Origin: an uncultured Pelagibacteraceae bacterium
Lineage (GTDB): Bacteria > Pseudomonadota > Alphaproteobacteria > Pelagibacterales > Pelagibacteraceae
Direction: 5' to 3'
DNA: 64,000 bases
Assembly: GCA_902540235.1 (NCBI GenBank)
Contig: CACBLI010000004.1
Coordinates: 1 to 64,000 of the forward strand
Shown here: piece after piece, positions 26,814-36,469 of the stretch
How positions within the stretch are numbered: position 1 is the first letter of the stretch
Layout of the letters: each line of letters begins with the position of its first letter
The notes under the pieces: model-generated
Databases searched by the model: none
The model's input: the letters and a program-made list of their open reading frames with translations, nothing else
What the model was told of the DNA's origin: nothing
Position numbers and translations under genes: made by a program

Positions 26814-27095
26814 GTATAATATCTGTATAAATTTGTATTATCTTTATCATATAGAACATTTTTCATGATCGTAATTTTATGGTGTAAAACAGTGATTTTA
26901 TTAACGATATTAAACATGTTGAAATCGTATGTAGTTATTAAATGTATTTAGTTAATAAGCTTCAATTTTACGTATATATTTATTAAAATCTAATCATTAA
27001 ATGTTAATAAACTGTTTATAAGATGTTCAATAAATTTAATCACCATTATTCACATATTATATTAACATTACAATCAATTATATTTAATTATTAAT
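26814..27095. other. Putative chromosomal replication origin (oriC)
   Basis: A 282-base, extremely AT-rich, gene-free gap between two divergent units, ppsR-maf-aroE-coaE-dnaQ (leftward) and hemE onwards (rightward). In Caulobacter and Rickettsia the origin lies next to hemE in the same neighbourhood, and rho-mnmE-mnmG-rsmG-parAB plus a parS site follow here. One consensus DnaA box, TTATTCACA, is at 27046-27054; near-boxes are at 27013-27021 and 26822-26830 on the minus strand. Three TGTATWA repeats spaced 11 and 10 bases start at 26813. No obvious ORF or RNA gene is present. Direct proof is lacking; promoters for ppsR and hemE must also be here. Confidence 0.62.
27046..27054 (+). promoter_or_regulatory. 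DnaA box (TTATTCACA)
   Basis: An exact match to the general DnaA-box consensus TTWTNCACA, 42 bases before the hemE ATG in the putative origin gap. Confidence 0.5.
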
Positions 27096-28097
27096 ATGTC
27101 TCCAATTGAGGAAATAATAATAAATAAAAAAAGTGATATTAATCCTATATGGATAATGAGACAAGCTGGTAGATATTTGCCAGAATTTAGAGAAATAAGA
27201 AAACAAAATCCTGATTTTATCAAATTATGTCTTAATCAAAAATTATCTAGTGAGATTACTCTACAGCCCTTAAAAAGATTTGATCTAGATGCTGCAATAA
27301 TTTTTTCTGATATATTAATGTTACCATATGGTTTAAATCAAAACGTTGTGTTTAAAAAAAATATGGGTCCATTACTCGATGAGCTAAATTTAGATAAAAT
27401 TTCAAGTGTCGAAGAAGTTAATTTTGTAAAAAAACTCTCTCCAATTTATGAGTTAATTAAACTAGTTAGCAATTCTGAGTTTACTAATAACAAAACTACC
27501 ATTGGCTTTGTTGGGGCACCATGGACTTTGTTAGTCTACATGATTAATAAAAAGTCACCAAAACTTAACCTAAATGAAAATTTTTTTGATAATAAATTAT
27601 TAATCGATAGAGTTCTTAAAATCTTAGATAAGTTTTTAAAAATACATATCAAAAATCAGATTGATAATGGTGCACAATTAATCCAAATCTTTGATAGTTG
27701 GGCTGGTCTGTTAAAAGAAAAAGATTTACCTTATTATATTTATGAGCCAACATTAAGTTTGGTCAACTATATTAAGTCTTTAAATGTGCCTGTTATTTGT
27801 TTTCCAAGAGGTATTAAAAATTATAAAGATTTTTGTGAAATTATTAAACCAGACGCTATTTGTATTGATTATGAAGTTGATCCTGTAAAAATCATTAAAG
27901 AAATAAAAATTCCTGTGCAAGGTGGAATGGATCCAAAGATTTTACTTAGTGATAAAGAAAGATTAAAAAAAGAGATAATAAAATATCTAGATATATTTAA
28001 GGATCATCCATATATATTTAATTTAGGACATGGTGTTCTTCCTGAGACGGACCCTAATATGATGGATTATTTAGTAAAAACTGTGAAAGATTATTAA
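27096..28097 (+). CDS. hemE: Uroporphyrinogen decarboxylase
   Basis: A 333-residue TIM barrel converting uroporphyrinogen III to coproporphyrinogen III. IWIMRQAGRYLPEFREIR (the Arg/Gly-rich N-terminal signature), FSDILMLPYGL, GFVGAPWTLLVYM and LGHGVLPETDP are visible. First gene right of the putative origin, as in Caulobacter. TAATG coupling to hemH. Confidence 0.97.
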   Translation: MSPIEEIIINKKSDINPIWIMRQAGRYLPEFREIRKQNPDFIKLCLNQKLSSEITLQPLKRFDLDAAIIFSDILMLPYGLNQNVVFKKNMGPLLDELNLDKISSVEEVNFVKKLSPIYELIKLVSNSEFTNNKTTIGFVGAPWTLLVYMINKKSPKLNLNENFFDNKLLIDRVLKILDKFLKIHIKNQIDNGAQLIQIFDSWAGLLKEKDLPYYIYEPTLSLVNYIKSLNVPVICFPRGIKNYKDFCEIIKPDAICIDYEVDPVKIIKEIKIPVQGGMDPKILLSDKERLKKEIIKYLDIFKDHPYIFNLGHGVLPETDPNMMDYLVKTVKDY

Positions 28098-29095
28098 TGG
28101 AAATTAAACAAGAACACCCAACTGTAAAATTTGGAAAAACTGGGGTTTTAATTATAAATCTAGGAACACCTGATTCAACAAGTTGGTTTGATATAAGAAA
28201 GTACTTAAAAGAATTTTTATCAGACAGAAGAGTAATTGAAGTTAACCCCATAGTTTGGCAGATTATCTTAAATGTTTTCATATTAACTTTCAGGCCATCT
28301 AAAACAGCAAAAGCCTATAAAGAAATCTGGATGAAAGACAGAAATATTTCCCCACTTCTTTACTATACTCAAAAACAGGCGGAAAAACTCTCAAGCATAA
28401 TGTCAGAAAAAAACTTGATAATAGATTATGCTATGAGATATGGAAATCCCAGCATAAGAAGTAAAATTGTAACTCTTCATGAAAAAGGCTGTGAAAATTT
28501 AATAATACTTCCACTTTATCCCCAATATGCTGCTGCGACTACCGCAACTGTTTGTGACGAAGTATACAGAACTCTTATGAAAATGAGATGGCAACCATCA
28601 CTTAAAATAGTGCCTCATTATGAGTCTGATCCTCTATATATAGATGCACTTGTAAATTCATTAAATAAAAAAATTAAAGAAATTAATTGGAAGCCAGATT
28701 TAATATTAGCTTCTTATCATGGAATACCTCAGAAATATTTTGATAAGGGCGACCCCTACCATTGCTATTGTCACAAAACCACTAGACTAATATCAGAAAA
28801 ATTTACTTCGATTGAAATTAAGACAACGTTCCAATCAAGATTTGGTCCTGAAAAATGGCTTCAACCTTATACAGACAAAACCTTAGAAAGTTTACCTCAA
28901 GAAGGAAAAAAAAATATTTTAGCTATATGCCCAGGATTTTCTTCAGATTGTGTTGAAACTTTAGAAGAAATCCAAATTCAAGGAAAAGAGAGTTTTCTAG
29001 ACTCTGGGGGAGAAAACTTTGATATGGTGCCATGTTTGAATGATAATGATGATCATATAGTTTTATTAAAATCTTTAATTCAAAAAAACATTTAG
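28097..29095 (+). CDS. hemH: Ferrochelatase
   Basis: A 332-residue protein inserting Fe(II) into protoporphyrin IX. LIINLGTPDSTSW at the start, LPLYPQYAAATTATV, ASYHGIPQKYFDKGDPYHCYCHKTT with the metal-site His and CPGFSSDCVETLEEI with the catalytic Glu are conserved. It overlaps hemE by one base; hemJ follows 3 bases later, so three late heme genes form a unit. Peripheral inner-membrane enzyme. Confidence 0.97.
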   Translation: MEIKQEHPTVKFGKTGVLIINLGTPDSTSWFDIRKYLKEFLSDRRVIEVNPIVWQIILNVFILTFRPSKTAKAYKEIWMKDRNISPLLYYTQKQAEKLSSIMSEKNLIIDYAMRYGNPSIRSKIVTLHEKGCENLIILPLYPQYAAATTATVCDEVYRTLMKMRWQPSLKIVPHYESDPLYIDALVNSLNKKIKEINWKPDLILASYHGIPQKYFDKGDPYHCYCHKTTRLISEKFTSIEIKTTFQSRFGPEKWLQPYTDKTLESLPQEGKKNILAICPGFSSDCVETLEEIQIQGKESFLDSGGENFDMVPCLNDNDDHIVLLKSLIQKNI

Positions 29096-29098
29096 CTA

Positions 29099-29533
29099 AT
29101 GAATACTTATTTATTGTTTAAATCATTACATTTGATATCAGTAATTTCTTGGATGGCTGGATTGCTATACCTTCCAAGAATTTTTGTTTATCATTCTCAA
29201 TACAGCACCAAGCCAATAATATCAGATGTATTTAAAACCATGGAAAAAAAATTGTTTTTTTATATTATGACTCCAGCAATGACGCTATCTTGGTTATTTG
29301 GTTTACTATTAATCCATGAAATAGGATTTCAACAACTTGGTCAAGTTTGGATGATTTTAAAAATAATATTTGTGGTTATACTAACGATTTATCATTTTTA
29401 TCTTGGACGAATTTTAGGTCAATTTAAACTAGACCTAAATGAACATTCACATAAATTTTATCGATTTATAAACGAAATACCCACATTATTGCTTATTTTA
29501 ATCATATTTGTTGTGGTTTTTAAACCTATCTAG
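29099..29533 (+). CDS. hemJ: Protoporphyrinogen oxidase HemJ (UPF0093)
   Basis: A 144-residue four-helix membrane protein. LFKSLHLISVISWMAGLLYLPRIFVYH contains the conserved His and the heme-binding region; KIIFVVILTIYHFYLG follows. HemJ oxidises protoporphyrinogen IX and stands in for HemG/HemY in most alphaproteobacteria. Position after hemH supports the call. Confidence 0.93.
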   Translation: MNTYLLFKSLHLISVISWMAGLLYLPRIFVYHSQYSTKPIISDVFKTMEKKLFFYIMTPAMTLSWLFGLLLIHEIGFQQLGQVWMILKIIFVVILTIYHFYLGRILGQFKLDLNEHSHKFYRFINEIPTLLLILIIFVVVFKPI

Positions 29534-29596
29534 GGTTGAATATTTATAATTAGCATATATATTCAAGTTATTATTAAGTCCTTAATAATTTTTATC

Positions 29597-30865
29597 ATGA
29601 ACATACAGGAACTAAAACTCAAATCATCCGAACAACTTATTACACAAGCAGAAGAGCTTGGTATTGAAAATGCTAGTACTTTAAGAAAGCAAGAAATACT
29701 TTTTGCTATTTTAAAAAAGGTTGCTGAAAAAGAGGAAATAACAGGTGCGGGAGTTTTGCAATTGTTACAAGACGGCTTTGGTTTTCTAAGAGCAATGGAG
29801 TCTAATTATCTACCTGGTCCAGATGATATATACGTAAGCCCAAGTCAGATAAGAAAATTCGGTTTAAGAACTGGTGATACGGTTGAAGGACCTGTACGAG
29901 CTCCAAAAGAAGGAGAAAGATATTTTGCATTGCTACAAGTTAGCAAAATAAATTTTGAAGAACCAGATAAGTCACGCCACAAAATTGCTTTTGACAACTT
30001 AACTCCACTTTACCCAGACAAACAATTGGTGATGGAAGTTGAGGTTTTGAAAACTGAAAAAAAACAAGATTTAACTCCACGATTAATTGACCTAGTAAGT
30101 CCAATCGGCAAGGGTCAAAGATCGATAATTATTTCACCACCAAAAGCTGGAAAAACTATGATACTTCAAAGTATCGCCAATTCTATAGCAAAAAATTATC
30201 CAGAGTGTTACTTAATAGTGTTACTAATTGACGAAAGACCTGAAGAAGTTACAGATATGCAACGGACTGTCAAGGGAGAGGTGATTAGTTCTACGTTTGA
30301 CGAACCAGCACAACGTCATGTTGCAGTTGCAGAAATGGTAATAGAGAAAGCAAAAAGATTAACAGAGCATAAAAAAGATGTGGTTATACTTTTAGATTCT
30401 ATCACAAGACTTGGGAGAGCTTACAATGCAGTAATTCCAAGTTCTGGTAAAGTATTAACTGGAGGTGTAGACGCTAATGCACTTCAAAGACCTAAAAGAT
30501 TTTTTGGCGCCGCAAGAAATATTGAAGAGGGAGGTTCTTTGACGATTATATCAACAGCATTAATCGATACTGGAAGTAGAATGGATGAGGTAATTTTTGA
30601 GGAATTTAAGGGAACTGGTAATAGTGAAACTGTTCTCGATAGAAAAATCGCAGATAAAAGAATATATCCAGCTATTGATATAACCAAATCAGGGACAAGA
30701 AGAGAAGAGCTATTATTTGATAAAAATGATCTTCAAAAAATGAATGTTTTAAGAAGAATAATTGCTCCAATGGGCACTATGGATGCAATAGAGTTTATCA
30801 GTTCGAAATTAAAAGACACAAAAAATAATTCAGAGTTTTTTAATTCAATGAATAAACCTGCTTAA
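29597..30865 (+). CDS. rho: Transcription termination factor Rho
   Basis: A 422-residue RNA-dependent helicase. N-terminal Rho domain ([22 protein letters not shown]), cold-shock-like RNA-binding domain with [22 protein letters not shown], Walker [11 protein letters not shown] at about 180-189, Walker [18 protein letters not shown], and R-loop region. Standard length for the family. Its stop directly abuts the stop of the convergent sulfotransferase gene. Confidence 0.98.
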   Translation: MNIQELKLKSSEQLITQAEELGIENASTLRKQEILFAILKKVAEKEEITGAGVLQLLQDGFGFLRAMESNYLPGPDDIYVSPSQIRKFGLRTGDTVEGPVRAPKEGERYFALLQVSKINFEEPDKSRHKIAFDNLTPLYPDKQLVMEVEVLKTEKKQDLTPRLIDLVSPIGKGQRSIIISPPKAGKTMILQSIANSIAKNYPECYLIVLLIDERPEEVTDMQRTVKGEVISSTFDEPAQRHVAVAEMVIEKAKRLTEHKKDVVILLDSITRLGRAYNAVIPSSGKVLTGGVDANALQRPKRFFGAARNIEEGGSLTIISTALIDTGSRMDEVIFEEFKGTGNSETVLDRKIADKRIYPAIDITKSGTRREELLFDKNDLQKMNVLRRIIAPMGTMDAIEFISSKLKDTKNNSEFFNSMNKPA

Positions 30866-31714
30866 CTATAAATAGCCTAATTCCAACATTTCTTTCGAGA
30901 ATTTTTTTTCAATTTCTGATGAGATTTTTCTTGGTAAAATTTCCTTCCAGTTATTTTCTTTTCCTTGATTAAAAAAATCTACTTTTCTATTTTGTTTTTC
31001 TAAAAACCCCACTTTTTTTTCAAGATTTTTTAAATTTTCAAAACTAGTTTCCTCAATCGTATTTTTAAGTCTTTCCTTATCTATTTGGGTCTTTTCTTCT
31101 TTATTTATTTTTTTCAAAAATTCAAAAATTTTTTTGAACTCTCTAAAAGGGTCGATGCATAAGTTTTCATACTTAATTAAACATACAGGTATATTATACT
31201 TATTGTGAACCCAGGAATTATAGTTTTCAGCCCATGAGCTTATTATTTCAATTCCTTTTATTCCAAACTTTTTAAAAGTACTTTCATTTGATGACAGATA
31301 TCCTTTTGTATCAATCATATTTTTTGCTACATCTTTATAAGTTTGATTTTCAAAGTTTTTATAAGAGGTAACTACATTTCTTGGATCTCGAACAACATAT
31401 ATGCATCCTGCCGAAACTTTTTCATTTGTAAATTCGTTTCCATTTTTTTTAATACAAGCATTATGAGTTTTAAAAAACAAGTTCCTTTTAAATTTTTTAT
31501 TAATAAAATTTTGAGTAGGTAACCAGTTTTTTATTACATCGTCATTTGATTTAAGGGGAGTTTTTTCACTGATAAAATCACTTACATTGAAATTTGGAAT
31601 ATTCTTTAATATTTCAAAATAAAATTTTTTATCTTTTGAAAAAAAGTAATGTGCAATTAATGCTCTAACCCAAGTATTTCCAGATTTAGGGTATGAAGCT
31701 ATCCAAATAATCAT
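30866..31714 (-). CDS. Sulfotransferase domain protein
   Basis: A 282-residue PAPS-dependent sulfotransferase. The 5'-phosphosulfate loop is WIASYPKSGNTWVRALI (about residues 3-19) and the 3'-phosphate motif is VVRDPRNVVTSYKNFEN at about 107-123. The acceptor (glycolipid, polysaccharide, small alcohol) is unknown. I chose ATG 31714; an in-frame TTG lies two codons upstream. It reads against its neighbours and interrupts the usually contiguous rho-mnmE order, which suggests an accessory insertion. Confidence 0.87.
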   Translation of the reverse strand: MIIWIASYPKSGNTWVRALIAHYFFSKDKKFYFEILKNIPNFNVSDFISEKTPLKSNDDVIKNWLPTQNFINKKFKRNLFFKTHNACIKKNGNEFTNEKVSAGCIYVVRDPRNVVTSYKNFENQTYKDVAKNMIDTKGYLSSNESTFKKFGIKGIEIISSWAENYNSWVHNKYNIPVCLIKYENLCIDPFREFKKIFEFLKKINKEEKTQIDKERLKNTIEETSFENLKNLEKKVGFLEKQNRKVDFFNQGKENNWKEILPRKISSEIEKKFSKEMLELGYL

Positions 31715-31761
31715 AACCAAATAATTATATGCATAAATGAATTTAGCGATATAATAATTTA

Positions 31762-33093
31762 ATGACTATATATGCACTTGCATCTGGATCAGGGATTTCT
31801 GGTGTGGCTGTAATTAGAGTTTCTGGTGATAACGTTAAAAGAGTTATAAAGTTGCTCACAGGGAAGGAACTACCATCTCCTAGAGTGGCTACTCTTCGAA
31901 AAATAAACAATATCAACACGTCTGAGTTAATTGATGAAGGTATAATTATATGGTTTCCTGGCCCTGAGAGCTATACAGGTGAAGATATGGCTGAGTTTCA
32001 TGTACATGGTGGTAAAGCAGTCATTTTAGCTATTCAAAATCAGATTTCTAGAATTGAAAATTGTCGACTGGCAGAACCAGGTGAATTCACAAAACTTGCT
32101 TTTCAAAATGGTAAAATAAATTTATTAAAAGCTGAAAGCATAGCCGATTTAATTTCTGCAGAAACCGAAATCCAAAGATTACAAGCTGTTAAGATAATGC
32201 AAGGAAAGTCTTCAGAAAAGTTTAACGAACTAAGAGAGAAACTAATAAAAATCTTATCTTATGTAGAGGCTAAAATAGACTTCCCAGACGAAGACTTGCC
32301 TGAAGATAAAATAAAACAGATTAAAAATAATTCGAGTAAGGTTTTAGATGAAATTACAAAAATTTTAAATGATCAAAAAGTTGGAGAAATAGTCCGTGAA
32401 GGTTTTAAAATTGCTATTGTCGGTCCAACAAATGCGGGAAAATCAAGTTTACTAAATAATTTGGCTAACAGGGAAGTGGCAATAGTCTCAGAAATTGCTG
32501 GCACTACAAGGGATGTAATTGAAACGCATTTAAATATTGACGGTTATCCAGTTGTTATTTCTGATACTGCAGGCATAAGAGAATCAAAGGACGAGATTGA
32601 AAAAAAAGGTATCAAGTTATCTCTAAAAAGAGCGGAGAAAGCTGATTTAAAGCTTGTTGTGGTTGATGCTAGAAATATTGATTTAAGCGGTTTTTTGAAT
32701 GATTTATTAAAAGATAATGCAATATTAGTTGTAAATAAGTCTGATTTATTGAAAGAAAAATTGCATTCACAAATTACCAAATTTAAACATGTTTTGATTT
32801 CACTCAAAAAAAATTCTAATATCGAAAAATTAATTTCAGAGATAAAAAATAATTTGAAAGATAAATTTATCTTTGATGAAGATATTTTAATTACTAGGGA
32901 AAGGCATAGACAACATTTAATGCAGTGTTCTGATCATCTAAAAAGTTTTTTACAGAAAAATGATATAAAGGATTTTGACAAAGCCGCAGAGGATCTTAGG
33001 CTAGCCACAAGACATTTAGGCATGATTGTCGGAAAAGTTGATGTCGAAGAGATATTAGGCAGTATTTTCAACGATTTCTGTATTGGTAAATAA
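31762..33093 (+). CDS. mnmE: tRNA modification GTPase MnmE
   Basis: A 443-residue protein: N-terminal tetrahydrofolate-binding domain (TIYALASGSGISGVAVIR, GPESYTGEDMAEFHVHGG), helical domain, and inserted G domain (G1 AIVGPTNAGKSSLLN about 218-232, G2 TTRDV, G3 DTAGIRE, G4 NKSD), ending in the catalytic CIGK. With MnmG it installs 5-aminomethyl-type groups on wobble uridines. Confidence 0.97.
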   Translation: MTIYALASGSGISGVAVIRVSGDNVKRVIKLLTGKELPSPRVATLRKINNINTSELIDEGIIIWFPGPESYTGEDMAEFHVHGGKAVILAIQNQISRIENCRLAEPGEFTKLAFQNGKINLLKAESIADLISAETEIQRLQAVKIMQGKSSEKFNELREKLIKILSYVEAKIDFPDEDLPEDKIKQIKNNSSKVLDEITKILNDQKVGEIVREGFKIAIVGPTNAGKSSLLNNLANREVAIVSEIAGTTRDVIETHLNIDGYPVVISDTAGIRESKDEIEKKGIKLSLKRAEKADLKLVVVDARNIDLSGFLNDLLKDNAILVVNKSDLLKEKLHSQITKFKHVLISLKKNSNIEKLISEIKNNLKDKFIFDEDILITRERHRQHLMQCSDHLKSFLQKNDIKDFDKAAEDLRLATRHLGMIVGKVDVEEILGSIFNDFCIGK

Positions 33094-33159
33094 CATCTAT
33101 ACTTAACTTAATTTTAATTCAAATCTTGTAAATATTTTAATCGATTATAAATTTAAAGG

Positions 33160-35031
33160 ATGAAAAAAGATTTGTCGTTTGAAGTAGTTGTTATTGGTGG
33201 TGGACACGCTGGCTGTGAAGCTGCCGCTGCTTCTGCCCGCTTGGGAGTTAAAACAGCCTTATTTACGCATAACAAAAATACGATAGGAGAAATGTCCTGT
33301 AATCCTGCTATTGGTGGATTAGGTAAAGGTCATCTTGTAAGAGAAATAGATGCACTAGATGGTGTCATGGGTGAGGTTGCTGATAAGTCAGGAATACAAT
33401 TTAGGTTATTGAATAGAAGCAGAGGTCCAGCAGTTAGAGGACCGAGAACTCAGTCTGATAGATCATTATATCGTAAATTTATGCAAGAAAAACTTGTAAA
33501 CTACTGTAATTTAAGCATTTTTTCTGATCCTGTAATTCAATTTATATTTAAAAATAACTCTATAAGTGGTTTTTTAACATTAAAAGGAAACAAAGTAATC
33601 TGTAAAAAGTTAATCTTAACTACCGGTACTTTTTTAAATGGATTGATTCATATTGGTGATAAAAGGACTCCAGCAGGAAGATTTAATGAAAAACCAAGCA
33701 TAGGTTTAAGTGAACAATTAGCAAAATATAAATTTAAAATTGGAAGGCTCAAGACTGGTACACCCCCTAGATTAGATTCCAGAACAATAAATTTCGATAT
33801 TTTAGAAAAACAAGATGCAGACAAAGATCCATATTTTTTTTCATTTTTAACTAAAAAGAATTTTAATAAACAAGTGTCATGTTCAATGACTTATACAAAT
33901 GAAAAGGTTCACAAAATAATTGAAAAAAATCTATCTAAGAGCGCGATGTATTCTGGTAACATCCAAGGTGTAGGACCTAGATACTGTCCATCCATAGAGG
34001 ACAAAATAGTTAAATTTTCAGAAAAAAACAGACATCAAATTTTTTTGGAGCCTGAAGGTCTAAATGATCACACAATATATCCAAATGGGATCTCAACATC
34101 TCTGCCAGAGGAGGTTCAATATGAAATACTTAACAATATCAAGGGTTTAGAAAATGTTAAAGTAATTAGACCAGGATATGCGATAGAATATGACTATATT
34201 GATCCCAGGGAGTTATTATTAACCTTAGAAACAAAAAAAATTAAAAATTTATTTTTAGCTGGTCAGATTAATGGGACCACTGGCTATGAAGAAGCTGCAG
34301 CTCAAGGACTTATAGCTGGGATAAATGCTGCTTTATCAATAAAAAACTCAGAACCTTTAATCCTTGATAGATCAGATGCATATATCGGTGTTATGATTGA
34401 TGATCTTGTCACTAAAGGGGTTGCTGAGCCTTATAGAATGTTTACATCACGTGCTGAGTATAGATTGAGTTTAAGATCAGATAATGCCGATTTAAGACTA
34501 ACACAAAAAGGAGTGAAGATTGGTTTAATATCTGATTATAGACAGAAAATTTTTGAGGATAAATTTCAAAAATTAAGCAAAATATCATTTCAAATGGCAA
34601 ATTTAAATATATCCCCGTCAAAAGCGTCTAAATTTGGAATCAAAATTTCAAAGGACGGTGTTTTTAGGTCTTCCGAGGAGATTTTAACTCAAAAAGATGT
34701 TGATATGACAAAAATAAGGGAAATTTGGCCTGAAATTAAAGATTATGGAGTTGAGATCGATGACCAAATTGAGATTAATGCACATTATAGAGGATATCTA
34801 AAAAAGCAAAAAGCTGATATTTTAGCTTTCAAAAGAGATGAGAATTTATCCATTCCAGATAATATTGATTATGATCAGTTTTCAGGCCTATCTAATGAAG
34901 TGAAGACGAAATTTAAAGAAATTAGGCCAAAAACAATAGGCCAGGCGTTAAGAATTGACGGAATTACCCCAGCAGCAGCATATATTTTGTTGTCACATCT
35001 AAAAAGAAAGTCTATTAAGCATATAGCTTAA
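33160..35031 (+). CDS. mnmG: tRNA uridine-5-carboxymethylaminomethyl modification enzyme MnmG (GidA)
   Basis: A 623-residue FAD protein. [23 protein letters not shown] is the dinucleotide fold; [53 protein letters not shown] and [12 protein letters not shown] are conserved. Partner of MnmE. The stop overlaps the rsmG ATG by one base. Confidence 0.98.
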   Translation: MKKDLSFEVVVIGGGHAGCEAAAASARLGVKTALFTHNKNTIGEMSCNPAIGGLGKGHLVREIDALDGVMGEVADKSGIQFRLLNRSRGPAVRGPRTQSDRSLYRKFMQEKLVNYCNLSIFSDPVIQFIFKNNSISGFLTLKGNKVICKKLILTTGTFLNGLIHIGDKRTPAGRFNEKPSIGLSEQLAKYKFKIGRLKTGTPPRLDSRTINFDILEKQDADKDPYFFSFLTKKNFNKQVSCSMTYTNEKVHKIIEKNLSKSAMYSGNIQGVGPRYCPSIEDKIVKFSEKNRHQIFLEPEGLNDHTIYPNGISTSLPEEVQYEILNNIKGLENVKVIRPGYAIEYDYIDPRELLLTLETKKIKNLFLAGQINGTTGYEEAAAQGLIAGINAALSIKNSEPLILDRSDAYIGVMIDDLVTKGVAEPYRMFTSRAEYRLSLRSDNADLRLTQKGVKIGLISDYRQKIFEDKFQKLSKISFQMANLNISPSKASKFGIKISKDGVFRSSEEILTQKDVDMTKIREIWPEIKDYGVEIDDQIEINAHYRGYLKKQKADILAFKRDENLSIPDNIDYDQFSGLSNEVKTKFKEIRPKTIGQALRIDGITPAAAYILLSHLKRKSIKHIA

Positions 35032-35678
35032 TGGATCAAATAAATTTAAATTCGTATTCAAAAATTTCAAATTTTAATGTTTCACGTGAAACTTGTAATG
35101 AGCTGGAAAGTTACATTTCCTTGATTCAACAAAAAAATAAGGAAATTAACATAATAAGCAAAAAAAACAGTGAAAAAGATGATATTAGACAGCGTCATAT
35201 AATAGATTCAGCGCAAATTATTGATTTTGTTGATATAAAAAGTAATACAACCTATGATTTAGGGTCTGGAGCAGGGTTGCCAGGTCTTGTGGTGGCAATA
35301 GTAATGAAAAATTTAAAAATCGATATGAAAGTTAGCTTGTTTGAAAAAAGTTACCATAAATGCGTTTTTCTAAAAGATGTTTCTAAAGAATTAAATTTGA
35401 ACACAGAGGTTATCCAAAAAGATATTTTCAAATTAAAAAATATGGAGACTGGAACAGTAATGTCGAGAGCATTTAAACCAATGCCATTAGTTCTAAATTT
35501 AGTGAACGAGAATTTTAAAAAATTTAAAAATATAATTTTTTTTATGGGCAAAAATGGAAAAAAAGTTTTAAAAGAAACACTGCAGCATTGGGACTTAGAT
35601 TACGAGGAAAAAAAAAGTTTAACAAACAAAGAATCATTCATATTAAATATAAAAAAAATTAAAAAAAAATTATCGTGA
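35031..35678 (+). CDS. rsmG: 16S rRNA (guanine-527 N7) methyltransferase
   Basis: A 215-residue SAM methyltransferase (GidB). NVSRETCNELESYISLI at about 16-32, RHIIDSAQI, and the SAM loop TYDLGSGAGLPGLVVAI are typical. The NVSRE codons contain a near-perfect parS site. It ends in a GTGA overlap with parA. Confidence 0.96.
   Translation: MDQINLNSYSKISNFNVSRETCNELESYISLIQQKNKEINIISKKNSEKDDIRQRHIIDSAQIIDFVDIKSNTTYDLGSGAGLPGLVVAIVMKNLKIDMKVSLFEKSYHKCVFLKDVSKELNLNTEVIQKDIFKLKNMETGTVMSRAFKPMPLVLNLVNENFKKFKNIIFFMGKNGKKVLKETLQHWDLDYEEKKSLTNKESFILNIKKIKKKLS
35078..35093. other. parS: parS centromere site
   Basis: TGTTTCACGTGAAACT matches the 16-base parS palindrome TGTTTCACGTGAAACA at 15 of 16 positions. 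It lies in codons 16-21 of rsmG, about 0.6 kb before parA and 1.4 kb before parB, and about 8 kb from the putative oriC, as expected for a chromosomal ParB-nucleation site. Confidence 0.88.
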
Positions 35679-36469
35679 AAATAATTTCGGTTATAAATCA
35701 AAAGGGTGGAGTAGGTAAAACGACAACAGTGATTAATTTGGCATCCGCTTTATCACAACAAAGTAAAAAAATCTTAGTAATAGATCTTGACCCTCAAGGA
35801 AATGCTACAACAGGTCTAGGATTGTCTAATGTTGAGCAGTCAGACCAAACTATTTATGGTATTCTTAATGGGATAGTCTCAATTTCAGAAGTAATTAAAA
35901 AGACCAAATTTAAAAATTTAGATTTAATTACATCAAATGTTGATTTATCTGGTTTGGAAGTAGAAACAGCTGGTGACAACGACAGAGCATTTATTTTGAA
36001 GACTAAATTAACCCCTTATTTAAATGATTCTGGAGCATCATATGACTACATCTTGATAGATTGCCCGCCATCTTTAAGTTTGCTGACAGTAATGGCTTTA
36101 GTATCTTCCAATTCATTGTTAGTTCCGTTACAAACCGAATTTTTTGCCCTAGAGGGACTTACTCAACTTATGAAAACGATTGAACGAATAAAAGTAAATT
36201 TAAATCCAAAATTAGAAATTCAAGGTATCCTGCTGACTATGTATGACAGAAGAAACAAACTATCTTCACAAGTTGAAGAGGAAGCAAGGAATTATTTTAA
36301 AGATAAAGTTTATCAAACTGTCATACCGAGAAATGTAAGATTATCAGAAGCACCATCACATGGTGTACCGGTGTTAATTTATGATAAAAACTGTCCTGGC
36401 AGCAAGTCCTATTATAATTTTACCGATGAATTTATTAATCAAGAAAATAAAATTGGGAGTGCAGCGTAA
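35675..36469 (+). CDS. parA: Chromosome-partitioning ATPase ParA
   Basis: A 264-residue Walker-type ATPase. Deviant Walker A KGGVGKTTTVINLASAL at about 10-26, DLDPQGNATTGLG, and Walker B YILIDCPPSLSLLTVMAL. It drives segregation of ParB-parS complexes. Translation starts at GTG, overlapping the rsmG stop by 4 bases; no ATG start fits. parB follows with TAATG overlap. Confidence 0.97.
   Translation: MKIISVINQKGGVGKTTTVINLASALSQQSKKILVIDLDPQGNATTGLGLSNVEQSDQTIYGILNGIVSISEVIKKTKFKNLDLITSNVDLSGLEVETAGDNDRAFILKTKLTPYLNDSGASYDYILIDCPPSLSLLTVMALVSSNSLLVPLQTEFFALEGLTQLMKTIERIKVNLNPKLEIQGILLTMYDRRNKLSSQVEEEARNYFKDKVYQTVIPRNVRLSEAPSHGVPVLIYDKNCPGSKSYYNFTDEFINQENKIGSAA

Noticed and set aside
29571..29593. 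Hairpin TTATTAA-GTCC-TTAATAA with a T-run between hemJ and rho
   Set aside because: The stem is seven A/T pairs only; such structures arise freely at this base composition, and no gene needs a terminator here except possibly hemJ.
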